The notes under the pieces: model-generated
What the model saw: the letters and a program-made list of their open reading frames with translations, nothing else
Databases searched by the model: none
What the model was told of the DNA's origin: nothing
Program-made: the position numbers and the translations under genes
Origin: Bacteroidaceae bacterium
GTDB taxonomy: Bacteria; Bacteroidota; Bacteroidia; Bacteroidales; Bacteroidaceae
DNA: 64,000 nt
Assembly: GCA_017935785.1 (NCBI GenBank)
Contig: JAGBGU010000068.1
Span: forward strand, 1-64,000
Direction of reading: 5' to 3'
Part shown: positions 9,938 through 17,483 of the stretch, piece after piece
Position numbering within the stretch: the first letter of the stretch is position 1
Layout of the letters: every line of letters begins with the position of its first letter

Positions 9938-10351
9938 ATGAAATATGTTGAAGTCGTAGCAGCGATAATCCGCAAAGGTGATAAGATATTCGCTACTCAG
10001 CGTGGATATGGCGAATGGAAGGACTGGTGGGAGTTTCCTGGCGGAAAGATGGAAGTAGGGGAGACACCAGAAGAAGCGCTCGTGAGGGAAATTCGCGAGG
10101 AGCTATCTGCAGAGATCAGCGTGGATGAGTTTCTTTGTACGGTGGAGTATGATTATCCAGCATTTCACTTAAAGATGCATTGCTATCTGTGTTCGCTGGT
10201 GACTGAGGCGTTGCATCTGAATGAGCATGAGGCAGCAAGATGGCTCACTAAGGATGAGTTGAATAGTGTAAAGTGGCTGCCTGCAGATGCGGAGTTGATA
10301 TCACATTTAAGATGTCTGAAGGAAGAGAGAAGATACGGAACTGAGCAATAG
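9938..10351 (+). CDS. MutT-like NUDIX (deoxy)nucleoside triphosphate pyrophosphohydrolase
   Basis: A 137-aa protein close in layout to E. coli NudG/MutT. It starts VEVVAAIIRKGDKIFATQRG and has the substrate-pocket motif WWEFPGGKMEVGET. The NUDIX box spans 36-60; the metal-binding REIREEL is intact, but the conserved Gly after EEL is Ser (EELSAEI). Known relatives hydrolyse modified or pyrimidine (d)NTPs to the monophosphate and pyrophosphate. Its position in a helicase/nuclease operon suggests a role in the local nucleotide pool, in hydrolysing a nucleotide signal, or in limiting toxicity; none of these can be decided from sequence. The gene starts 14 nt after the metallopeptidase. Confidence 0.9.
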   Translation: MKYVEVVAAIIRKGDKIFATQRGYGEWKDWWEFPGGKMEVGETPEEALVREIREELSAEISVDEFLCTVEYDYPAFHLKMHCYLCSLVTEALHLNEHEAARWLTKDELNSVKWLPADAELISHLRCLKEERRYGTEQ

Positions 10352-10393
10352 AGCAGAAATCGGAAACGTTATAAGAATAAAGTAAGACGAGAT

Positions 10394-11530
10394 ATGAGCG
10401 AAAAGCAGAAATATATTGACTTTGAGGCTTACGAACGTGTGGCAGAGCCACATAAACGTGAGCGGGTCTCGGCTTGGCGTACTGCAATAGGACTTCAAGA
10501 CGTAGATGGGCTTCGTGTGTCTGACTATCTGAAGGAAATAGCAGTAAAGCACATTGAGGGTGACATCACCATCGATGAGGTGAGAGAACAGATACAATCT
10601 TATTATGTAAATAAGACTACACATGATGCTGACGATGCTGAAAAGGAAGAGGCTGACCGCGTGGCGGCAAACATCACGAAGTTGCTGAATGAAAAGTCAT
10701 TTTCATTGACTCCTTTAGAGTTTTTGAACATCCATCGTCATCTATTTGAGGGCGTCTTTAAGCATGCAGGTGAGATTCGTCCCTATGACATCAGCAAAAA
10801 AGAATGGGTATTGCAAGGCGATACAGTTGTATATGGTCGTGCAGCAGACATTCATGAAGCATTAAAATATGACATACAGACTGAACGAGATTTCAGTTAT
10901 AAAGGCTTGACTACAGATGAGATTATCTCACATGTTGTGGACTTTGTGACTTTATTATGGCAGAACCATCCGTTCCGTGAAGGAAACACGCGAACAACGG
11001 CTGTTTTCGTTATCAAATATCTCCGTTCTTGTGGTTTCAATGTAAATAACGAATTGTTCGCTGATAATTCCTGGTACTTCCGTAATGCCCTTGTCCGTGC
11101 CAATTATAGTAATCCCCAGAAAGGCATACAGCCAGACAAGTCCTTCCTCGTAAAGTTTTTCCGTAATTTGCTGCTCGGTGAAAACAACGAACTGAAGAAT
11201 CGATATATGCTGATTGGGTATAAGGATGACGAGAACGACACCCATACAAGTACCCGTACAAGTACCCATGCAAGTTCAATCGACATACAACCTTCTTCTG
11301 AGAATGTAACGCGTTTGGTATTGTCAATCGGTAAAGAAGAAATGAGTGTGAAGAGCATGATGGAGGCAGTAGGTTTGAAGAACCGTCCGAACTTTATGGA
11401 TTATTCTCTCGCACCAGCAATAAGAGAAGGATTTGTGTGTATGAAGTATCCTGCCAATCCCCATCATCCCCGTCAACGCTATTTGCTGACGTTAAAAGGA
11501 TTGATGTTGTTGGACGGTAATAATAGTTAA
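10394..11530 (+). CDS. Fic-family protein (AMP-transferase fold) with antitoxin-like N-terminus
   Basis: A 378-aa protein. The catalytic Fic motif HPFREGNTRT is at 192-201; it keeps the catalytic His and the Asp/Glu, Gly, Asn and Arg positions, although the usual GNGR is GNTR. The ~75 N-terminal residues (AWRTAIGLQDVDGL..., EGDITIDEVREQI) look like the VbhA-type inhibitory segment, with Gln where inhibitory Glu is expected (IGLQ); this alignment is by eye. A flexible HTST/RTST/HASS linker leads to a C-terminal winged-helix-like region (VKSMMEAVGLKNRPNF...RYLLTLKGLMLL). Known Fic enzymes attach AMP or another NMP to target hydroxyls. The 42-nt gap to the NUDIX gene makes operon membership likely but weaker than for the genes before it. 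Confidence 0.88.
   Translation: MSEKQKYIDFEAYERVAEPHKRERVSAWRTAIGLQDVDGLRVSDYLKEIAVKHIEGDITIDEVREQIQSYYVNKTTHDADDAEKEEADRVAANITKLLNEKSFSLTPLEFLNIHRHLFEGVFKHAGEIRPYDISKKEWVLQGDTVVYGRAADIHEALKYDIQTERDFSYKGLTTDEIISHVVDFVTLLWQNHPFREGNTRTTAVFVIKYLRSCGFNVNNELFADNSWYFRNALVRANYSNPQKGIQPDKSFLVKFFRNLLLGENNELKNRYMLIGYKDDENDTHTSTRTSTHASSIDIQPSSENVTRLVLSIGKEEMSVKSMMEAVGLKNRPNFMDYSLAPAIREGFVCMKYPANPHHPRQRYLLTLKGLMLLDGNNS
11241..11276 (+). repeat. three 12-nt tandem units in the Fic linker
   Basis: Units CCCATACAAGTA, CCCGTACAAGTA and CCCATGCAAGTT encode a Thr/Ser-rich linker (HTST, RTST, HASS). As in the AlbA_2-type gene of the same island, the period is 12 nt and keeps the reading frame. Confidence 0.8.
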
Positions 11531-11808
11531 GAATCAGTGATTGTAGTCCCTTGCACATGTTTACCGGACAGCAATAAAAGGAAACCGTAAACGTCAACAG
11601 TATGGCTATAGAAAAGGTGTAAATCTTTTCAGCTAATGAAGCAAAAAAACGTCTACTGAAATCAGGAAAAGAGAGACGGTTTATTATATTGTTAAGAGGG
11701 ATTGTCCCAGTACCAATTCCGGTACCGAAAAGCTGATACTGGAGTACCAGTGCTTTGGTACTGGAGTGTCAAAGGCATAACACCGCAGTACCAAAGCGAT
11801 GGTACTGG
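11531..11808. repeat. intergenic spacer with clustered GGTACTGG/CCAGTACC inverted repeats
   Basis: No gene was seen in this 278-bp gap between the island and the DUF6078 gene. From 11708 to 11806 the sequence is a run of short inverted units built on GGTACTGG and CCAGTACC. The clearest pair is GCTTTGGTACTG (11752-11763) and CAGTACCAAAGC (11786-11797), an exact 12-bp stem with a 22-nt loop. A weaker hairpin (AAACGTCT...AGACGGTTT, about 11647-11685) could be a terminator for the island operon. The cluster could be a degenerate mobile-element end or a recombination site; there is no direct proof. Confidence 0.6.
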
Positions 11809-12249
11809 TTATGGATTCCAATGGATGGCTTCAACATATTGGTCGAATTCCAGTTGAATCTCTACTCCACTCTTTTTCAGATCCTTATGGATAATTTTCT
11901 GCTCATCTGGCGGAAGGAGGATGTCCCCCCGTCTGCGCCTGAAGTATTGGTTGCGTCCGAAGTGGCAGATAAGAAGGGTCATGAACTTTGCATATTGCTG
12001 GGGATACATGCGTTTCTGAAAATTGGTGAATCCTTTTGCAAAACGCACGGGCTGGCTGCCGGCATAGTGCGGACAAGTTTCCTCCTTGGTACAGAGCGTG
12101 GGGTTAATCAGATTGAGGTAGGTTCCCATTTCATCGCAACGGCTGAATGCCAGTTGGCGAAGACAGGTTTTGGCCTTCGGACAGTCGGCATGCAGGCAGA
12201 GCGGATATCCTGCCGGTATGTTTGGGGAGAGTTTTGTGTTTTTATTCAT
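11809..12249 (-). CDS. DUF6078-type cysteine-rich protein
   Basis: A 146-aa protein that resembles the Bacteroidales DUF6078 family, of unknown function. The N-terminal half has six Cys (18, 23, 29, 38, 53, 59) in a layout that suggests metal binding: CLHADCPKAKTCLR and CTKEETCPHY. The second half has VRFAKGFTNF, then a basic stretch NQYFRRRRGDILLPPDEQ, and ends ...EFDQYVEAIHWNP, as family members do. It is transcribed away from the island and follows dnaK on the minus strand, but a terminator lies between them, so it probably has its own promoter. DUF6078 genes often occur as scattered orphans, consistent with this setting. Confidence 0.75.
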   Translation of the reverse strand: MNKNTKLSPNIPAGYPLCLHADCPKAKTCLRQLAFSRCDEMGTYLNLINPTLCTKEETCPHYAGSQPVRFAKGFTNFQKRMYPQQYAKFMTLLICHFGRNQYFRRRRGDILLPPDEQKIIHKDLKKSGVEIQLEFDQYVEAIHWNP

Positions 12250-12289
12250 ATTATGTTTCTTTTCTTATCGTACAACCATTTATAAGCGG

Positions 12290-12331
12290 ACATTAAAAAT
12301 GGCGTGTAGCTCAATAGGTTACACGCCATTT
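12290..12331 (-). terminator. intrinsic terminator of dnaK
   Basis: A perfect 12-bp stem (12297-12308 pairs with 12320-12331, arm AAATGGCGTGTA) with an 11-nt loop. On the minus strand it is followed by a T run (CCATTTTTAATG). It begins 28 nt after the dnaK stop codon. Confidence 0.85.
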
Positions 12332-12358
12332 AAATATAGTATGCTGTATTAGTCTAAC

Positions 12359-14263
12359 TTACTTGACTTCCTCGAAATCAGCATCCTGAATGTCGGGACC
12401 CTGCTGGGCACCGGCGTTGCAGTTGCCGTTGCATCCGGCATTCATGTCAGGTCCGGGCTGTGCTCCGGCTGCCTGCTGTGCCTGATACATCTTTTGTGCG
12501 GCATTGTTCAGCTCGGCAATGGCTGCATCGATGGCGGGAATGTCCTGTGCCTTGTGGGCTGTCTTGAGCTTTTCAACGGCAGCCTCTACCTCGGCCTTCA
12601 CATCGGCGGGCAGCTTGTCGCCACTTTCCTTGAGCATGTTCTCGGTCTGGAAGATCATGCTGTCGGCCTGGTTGAGCTTGTCAATCTTTTCGCGTTCCTT
12701 CTTGTCAGCATCTGCATTTGCTTCAGCCTCGGCCTTCATGCGTTCGATTTCTTCCTTGCTCAGGCCTGAAGAAGCTTCAATGCGGATGGTCTGCTCCTTG
12801 CCTGTGGCCTTATCCTTGGCAGATACCTTGAGGATACCGTTGGCATCGATGTCGAAGCTTACCTCAATCTGGGGCACACCGCGACGGGCGGGAGCAATGC
12901 CTTCGAGGTTGAACTGACCAACGCTCTTGTTCTGGCTTGCCATGGGACGCTCGCCCTGCAATACATGGATGGTTACGGCTGTCTGGTTGTCTGCTGCTGT
13001 TGAGAAGGTCTCGCTCTTGTGGCAGGGAATTGTGGTGTTGGCGTCAATCAGACGGGTCATTACACCACCGAGTGTCTCGATACCCATTGACAGAGGAGTT
13101 ACGTCGAGCAGAACGATGTCGCTCTTGTCACCGGTGAGCACGGCACCCTGGATAGCTGCTCCGATGGCTACTACCTCGTCGGGGTTAACACCCTTGCTGG
13201 GAGCCTTGCCGAAGAAGTCTTCCACCATCTTCTGTACAGCGGGAATACGGGTTGAACCACCCACCAGGATTACTTCGTCAATATCGCTGTTGCTCAGACC
13301 AGCATCGCGCATTGCGTTCTGGCAAGGAATCTTACAAGCCTGGATCAGCTGATCTGCCAGCTGTTCAAACTTGGCGCGGGTAAGGGTCTTAACCAAGTGC
13401 TTGGGCACACCGCCTGATGCAGTAATATAGGGCAGGTTGATTTCGGTGGTTGTAGAGCTTGACAACTCAATCTTAGCCTTCTCGGCCGCTTCCTTAAGAC
13501 GCTGCAGGGCCATGGGATCCTGTGTGAGGTCGATTCCTTCCTCTGCCTTGAACTCGTTTGCCATCCAGTCGATGATAACCTGGTCGAAGTCGTCACCGCC
13601 AAGGTGGGTGTCGCCATTGGTAGAAAGCACTTCAAACACTCCGCTGCCAAACTCCAGGATAGAGATATCGAATGTACCGCCACCAAGGTCGAACACGGCA
13701 ATCTTCATATCCTTGTTTGCCTTGTCCATACCGTATGCCAAAGCTGCTGCGGTGGGTTCGTTCACGATACGCTTCACTTCCAGACCTGCAATCTGACCGG
13801 CTTCCTTGGTGGCCTGGCGCTGAGAATCTGAGAAGTAAGCGGGAACGGTAATGACGGCTTCTGTCACTTCCTGTCCCAGATAGTCCTCGGCTGTCTTCTT
13901 CATCTTCTGCAGAATCATGGCACTCAGCTCCTGGGGAGTATAGAGGCGTCCGTCAATATCCACACGGGGAGTATTGTTGTCACCACGAACCACGGCATAG
14001 GGAACACGTGAGATTTCCTTCTGCACCTGGTCATAGGTTTCGCCCATGAAACGCTTGATTGAGAAGATGGTCTTCTTAGGGTTGGTAATGGCCTGGCGCT
14101 TTGCGGGATCGCCCACCTTACGTTCGCCACCGTCTACAAAACCGATGATACTGGGGGTGGTGCGCTTGCCCTCGCTGTTGGCAATTACTACAGGTTCGTT
14201 GTTCTCGAATACGGATACACAGCTGTTAGTGGTACCCAAGTCAATTCCAATAATCTTTCCCAT
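12359..14263 (-). CDS. dnaK: chaperone protein DnaK (Hsp70)
   Basis: A 634-aa, full-length Hsp70. It starts [16 protein letters not shown] (phosphate-1 motif) and contains [37 protein letters not shown] (phosphate 2) and [12 protein letters not shown] (adenosine motif), then the substrate-binding domain and the helical lid. It folds nascent and stressed proteins in the cytoplasm in an ATP cycle with DnaJ and GrpE, neither of which is in this window. The end, DADFEEVK, is near the usual EEVD-like acidic tail; just before it lies a Gly/Asn-rich segment containing two Cys (GCNGNCNAG), which is unusual. No dnaJ follows; a terminator closes the gene. Confidence 0.98.
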   Translation of the reverse strand: MGKIIGIDLGTTNSCVSVFENNEPVVIANSEGKRTTPSIIGFVDGGERKVGDPAKRQAITNPKKTIFSIKRFMGETYDQVQKEISRVPYAVVRGDNNTPRVDIDGRLYTPQELSAMILQKMKKTAEDYLGQEVTEAVITVPAYFSDSQRQATKEAGQIAGLEVKRIVNEPTAAALAYGMDKANKDMKIAVFDLGGGTFDISILEFGSGVFEVLSTNGDTHLGGDDFDQVIIDWMANEFKAEEGIDLTQDPMALQRLKEAAEKAKIELSSSTTTEINLPYITASGGVPKHLVKTLTRAKFEQLADQLIQACKIPCQNAMRDAGLSNSDIDEVILVGGSTRIPAVQKMVEDFFGKAPSKGVNPDEVVAIGAAIQGAVLTGDKSDIVLLDVTPLSMGIETLGGVMTRLIDANTTIPCHKSETFSTAADNQTAVTIHVLQGERPMASQNKSVGQFNLEGIAPARRGVPQIEVSFDIDANGILKVSAKDKATGKEQTIRIEASSGLSKEEIERMKAEAEANADADKKEREKIDKLNQADSMIFQTENMLKESGDKLPADVKAEVEAAVEKLKTAHKAQDIPAIDAAIAELNNAAQKMYQAQQAAGAQPGPDMNAGCNGNCNAGAQQGPDIQDADFEEVK

Positions 14264-14359
14264 AATTATTTATTCTTTTTTTATTATTATTCTATTTTTA
14301 TTAAACTTGCTTTATTCTCGTATATCGCATCTTCTGAATGCTCACCCTATATAAGACAA

Positions 14360-14388
14360 AGCCCGTGCCAACGGGTGGGGCACGGGCT
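14360..14388 (-). terminator. intrinsic terminator between recA and dnaK
   Basis: Perfect 10-bp GC-rich stem, AGCCCGTGCC (14360-14369) with GGCACGGGCT (14379-14388), 59 nt beyond the recA stop codon. The minus-strand tail (TTTGTCTT) is weaker than the plus-strand one (TATTTTTG), but the only gene ending here is recA. The rest of the 14264-14447 gap is AT-rich and must hold the dnaK promoter; I found no clear TAnnTTTG box. Confidence 0.8.
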
Positions 14389-14447
14389 TATTTTTGTTAT
14401 TTAATTCAATTCTGTCAAAATGTCTGACACTTTGTCAGTACAGGGCG

Positions 14448-15491
14448 TTATTCTGCGGCTGTTTCCGTTTCGCCATTCATGGCCTTATTGATCTTTTCGG
14501 CAATTTCTTCGCAAAGCTCGGGGTTGTCACGCAGGATTTGCTTTGCGCTGTCGCGTCCCTGGGCCAGCTTGCTGTCGTTATAGCTGAACCAGCTTCCGCT
14601 CTTCTTGACGATGTTATACTGTATTCCGAGGTCGAGAATCTCCCCTACCCTACAGATGCCTTCGCCAAACAGTATTTCAAACTCTGCCTTGCGGAAGGGG
14701 GGAGCCACCTTGTTCTTGACTACCTTGACACGCACCTGGTTGCCCACAACCTCCTCGCCGTCCTTGATGGCAGAGACACGGCGGATGTCAAGGCGCACAC
14801 TGGCATAGAACTTCAGCGCGTTTCCGCCCGTAGTGGTTTCGGGGTTACCGAACATCACACCTATCTTCTCGCGCAACTGATTGATGAAGATACAGGTGGT
14901 GTTGGTCTTGCTGATGGTACTGGTAACCTTGCGAAGGGCCTGGCTCATGAGACGTGCCTGAAGACCCACCTTGTTCTCGCCCATGTCTCCCTCTATCTCG
15001 GCCTTTGGGGTAAGGGCTGCCACAGAGTCGATCACCACAATGTCTATTGCCGCACTGCGGATCAGCTGGTCGGCTATCTCCAATGCCTGTTCTCCATTGT
15101 CGGGCTGGCTGATGAGCAGATTCTCCACATCCACGCCCAGCTTCTCGGCATAGAAGCGGTCAAAGGCATGCTCGGCATCAATGATGGCCGCAATTCCGCC
15201 AGCCTTCTGCGCCTCAGCAATGGCATGGATGGCAAGGGTTGTCTTACCGGATGATTCAGGACCGTAGATTTCTATGATACGTCCCTTGGGATAACCGCCT
15301 ACGCCCAATGCGTGATTGAGCATGAGCGAGCCGGTGGGTATAACCTCCACCTGCTCCACCTTCTGGCTACCCATCATCATGATGCTTCCCTTTCCAAAAT
15401 CCTTTTCTATCTTGGACATGGCGGCTTGCAAGGCTTGCAGTTTTGCCTTGTTGTCATCCATTGCCACCGGTTCTATATCTTTCTTTGCCAT
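14448..15491 (-). CDS. recA: recombinase RecA
   Basis: A 347-aa RecA, normal length. The Walker [18 protein letters not shown], the motif DAEHAFD, Walker [13 protein letters not shown], loop L1/L2 elements ([22 protein letters not shown], shown in part; [22 protein letters not shown], also in part) and the [14 protein letters not shown] core are all present. It forms filaments on ssDNA, drives strand exchange, and activates LexA cleavage where a LexA exists. It is 28 nt downstream of the dehydrogenase gene on the same strand and probably cotranscribed with it. No SOS box could be judged by eye. Confidence 0.98.
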   Translation of the reverse strand: MAKKDIEPVAMDDNKAKLQALQAAMSKIEKDFGKGSIMMMGSQKVEQVEVIPTGSLMLNHALGVGGYPKGRIIEIYGPESSGKTTLAIHAIAEAQKAGGIAAIIDAEHAFDRFYAEKLGVDVENLLISQPDNGEQALEIADQLIRSAAIDIVVIDSVAALTPKAEIEGDMGENKVGLQARLMSQALRKVTSTISKTNTTCIFINQLREKIGVMFGNPETTTGGNALKFYASVRLDIRRVSAIKDGEEVVGNQVRVKVVKNKVAPPFRKAEFEILFGEGICRVGEILDLGIQYNIVKKSGSWFSYNDSKLAQGRDSAKQILRDNPELCEEIAEKINKAMNGETETAAE

Positions 15492-15519
15492 AATATTTGT
15501 ATGTTTCTGTCCGACTTAA

Positions 15520-16752
15520 TTAGAGTTCCAGATCCACGTCGTGCAGCTCGTGCCAGGGCAGTCCCTGCTCGTTCAGTTCTGCCATGAAGGGGTCGGCGTC
15601 AAACTCTTCCACGTTGTACACGCCCGCTTTCTTCCATATTCCCTTCAGGAACAGCTTGGCGCCAATCATGGCCGGCACGCCGGTGGTATAGCTCACGCCC
15701 TGCATTCCGGTCTCCTCGTATGCGGCCTGGTGGCTGCAGTTGTTATATACATAATAAGTATGTTCCTGTCCGTCCTTGATTCCGCGTATGCGGCAGCCTA
15801 TGCTGGTCTCGCCCTCGTAGTTCTCTCCCAGGTCCTGGGGATTGGGCAGCACGGCCTTCAGGAACTGCAGGGGTACAATCTTAACCACCTCTTCGCCGGT
15901 TCCGTCTGCCTTGGGCGCCTTGTATTCCACTTCGTCAATACGGCTCATGCCGATGTTCTGGATTACGTCCAGATAGGTGAGATACTGCTGTCCGAAGGTC
16001 ATCCAGAAGCGGGCACGCTTGATGGTGGGGAAATTAATGACAAGGCTCTCTATCTCCTCGTGATGCAGAAGATAGCTTTCGCGAGGACCGATATTGGGAT
16101 AGTTCAGGGGCTTGTGAATCTCCATCGGTTCGGTCTCAATGTACTTTCCGTTTTCGTAATACAGTCCCTTCTGCGTGATTTCGCGTATATTGATTTCGGG
16201 ATTGAAGTTGGTGGCAAAAGCCTTGTGATGGTTTCCGGCATTGCAGTCCACAATGTCCAGATAATGAATCTCATCAAAGTGGTGCTTTGCGGCATAGGCA
16301 GTGTACACACTGGTTACGCCCGGATCAAAACCGCATCCCAGAATGGCGCACAGTCCGGCCTTTTCAAAGCGTTCTCTGTAAGCCCACTGCCAGCTGTACT
16401 CGAAATGAGCCTCATCCTTGGGTTCGTAGTTTGCCGTGTCCAGATAGTTGCAACCGGTTTGCAGGCAAGCCTCCATTATGGTAAGGTCCTGATAGGGCAA
16501 AGCCAGGTTCATCACAATTTCCGGCTTGTATGAACCCAACAGTTCTACAAGCTGTTCCACGCTGTCCGCATCCACTTGTGCGGTCTGCACGTTGGTCCCG
16601 TATTTTTTATTCAGCACTTCAGCCAGCGCATCGCATTTCTTCTTGGTGCGGCTGGCAATCATGATCTCGGTAAACACATCAGTATTCTGACACACTTTGT
16701 GTGCCGCCACCGTGGCCACGCCTCCGGCTCCGATAATCAATACTTTTCCCAT
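15520..16752 (-). CDS. saccharopine dehydrogenase-family, carboxynorspermidine dehydrogenase-like
   Basis: A 410-aa NAD(P)-dependent enzyme. The N-terminal Rossmann fold starts VLIIGAGGVATVAAHKV; the family signatures NLALPYQDLTIMEACLQTG and GCGFDPGVTSVYTAYAAKH follow. In length and pattern it matches carboxynorspermidine dehydrogenases (Lys1-like), which reductively couple aspartate semialdehyde with a diamine on the way to spermidine or norspermidine. A decarboxylase partner (nspC) is not in the window, so the substrate is inferred. The gene lies directly upstream of recA, 28 nt apart. Confidence 0.88.
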   Translation of the reverse strand: MGKVLIIGAGGVATVAAHKVCQNTDVFTEIMIASRTKKKCDALAEVLNKKYGTNVQTAQVDADSVEQLVELLGSYKPEIVMNLALPYQDLTIMEACLQTGCNYLDTANYEPKDEAHFEYSWQWAYRERFEKAGLCAILGCGFDPGVTSVYTAYAAKHHFDEIHYLDIVDCNAGNHHKAFATNFNPEINIREITQKGLYYENGKYIETEPMEIHKPLNYPNIGPRESYLLHHEEIESLVINFPTIKRARFWMTFGQQYLTYLDVIQNIGMSRIDEVEYKAPKADGTGEEVVKIVPLQFLKAVLPNPQDLGENYEGETSIGCRIRGIKDGQEHTYYVYNNCSHQAAYEETGMQGVSYTTGVPAMIGAKLFLKGIWKKAGVYNVEEFDADPFMAELNEQGLPWHELHDVDLEL

Positions 16753-16797
16753 ACTATTTATCTATATCTTTATTTATGTTTTGTTTTTACAATCCTA

Positions 16798-17379
16798 TTA
16801 ATCAAATTCTTCCGGACGGATTCCCATTGCATGCATCAGTCCGAAACCGGCTACTACATGAGAGATGCTGTCTGCCGGACGGGGCGGCTGCATGGACAGG
16901 ACCGTAACCTTGCATTCGTGCTCTTTTGCAAACTGTTCGTCCAGCAGATCTCCATATCGCTCCAGGTCGGGGAAGAGTACCACGTTACGCTTCTTCTTGT
17001 CTTCCACAAGTGCCTGGAAACATTGCACAAACAGCGGTTTGCCCACATTTATGCCTTCCTCCTGTACGGCGCTGAGCAGAAACTCGCCCAACGCATCATC
17101 CCGGAAAGCCTTGCCGTCCACTTCCGTATCCAGATCCGACGGCAGGAAATTGGTCATTTCCTTACCCTTGGCAGAATGTACAAAAACCACCTGCACCTGT
17201 CCGTCCTCCGATTTCCAACCGGCATCCAGGGCACAACAGACAAGCCACGATGCCATGTCCGCCGCCGGAATATCCCTTCCGATCATACGCTTGAAATTGG
17301 CGCGCAAGTCTGCCGCCACAGCATCTGCATGGCCGGCATCTATCAGAATGATTCTGTCCTTTAGTATAGCTTTTTCCAT
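16798..17379 (-). CDS. DUF6621-like protein of unknown function
   Basis: A 193-aa soluble protein, which I take to be the Bacteroidales DUF6621 family. Visible parts are KAILKDRIILIDAGHAD, RANFKRMIGRDIPAADMA, VFVHSAKGKEMTNFLP and a C-terminal HVVAGFGLMHAMGIRPEEF. The alternation of hydrophobic strands and helices suggests an alpha/beta fold; no catalytic motif is evident. ATG 17379 is preferred over the in-frame ATG at 17412 because a promoter -7 box lies at 17390-17397. It is followed after 45 nt by the dehydrogenase-recA pair and may be cotranscribed with it. Confidence 0.7.
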   Translation of the reverse strand: MEKAILKDRIILIDAGHADAVAADLRANFKRMIGRDIPAADMASWLVCCALDAGWKSEDGQVQVVFVHSAKGKEMTNFLPSDLDTEVDGKAFRDDALGEFLLSAVQEEGINVGKPLFVQCFQALVEDKKKRNVVLFPDLERYGDLLDEQFAKEHECKVTVLSMQPPRPADSISHVVAGFGLMHAMGIRPEEFD

Positions 17380-17389
17380 ATTCTTCGTG

Positions 17390-17421
17390 CAAACGTACAA
17401 AAAAAAGTTCAAAGCGGCAAA
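17390..17421 (-). promoter_or_regulatory. Bacteroidales-type promoter of the DUF6621 gene
   Basis: Minus strand reads TTTG, 20 nt, TACGTTTG: -33 box at 17421-17418 and -7 box TAnnTTTG at 17397-17390. Transcription would begin about 5 nt before ATG 17379, so the mRNA would be nearly leaderless. The promoter overlaps the terminator of the preceding gene. Confidence 0.7.
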
Positions 17422-17437
17422 GACTTTGAACTTTTTT
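17401..17437 (-). terminator. intrinsic terminator of the GH26 gene
   Basis: Perfect 14-bp stem (17401-17414 with 17424-17437, arm AAAAAAGTTCAAAG) and a 9-nt loop, flanked by A/T runs on both sides, 47 nt after the GH26 stop codon. It would work in either direction. Confidence 0.8.
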
Positions 17438-17483
17438 ATCTTAAGGTGTTGTCTGTTTTATCCGCTTTCCGCACCTTTCAGTG

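Noticed and set aside
1..11530. Restriction-modification or BREX/DISARM locus
   Set aside because: No methyltransferase, PglZ, BrxL or DrmA/B-like gene is visible; only the helicase and PLD parts resemble such systems.
11755..12285. 176-codon plus-strand frame over the DUF6078 gene
   Set aside because: The minus-strand frame has the family's Cys pattern and ending, the plus-strand frame has no known feature.
14394..15254. 286-codon open frame on the plus strand
   Set aside because: Antisense shadow of recA with no recognisable domain.
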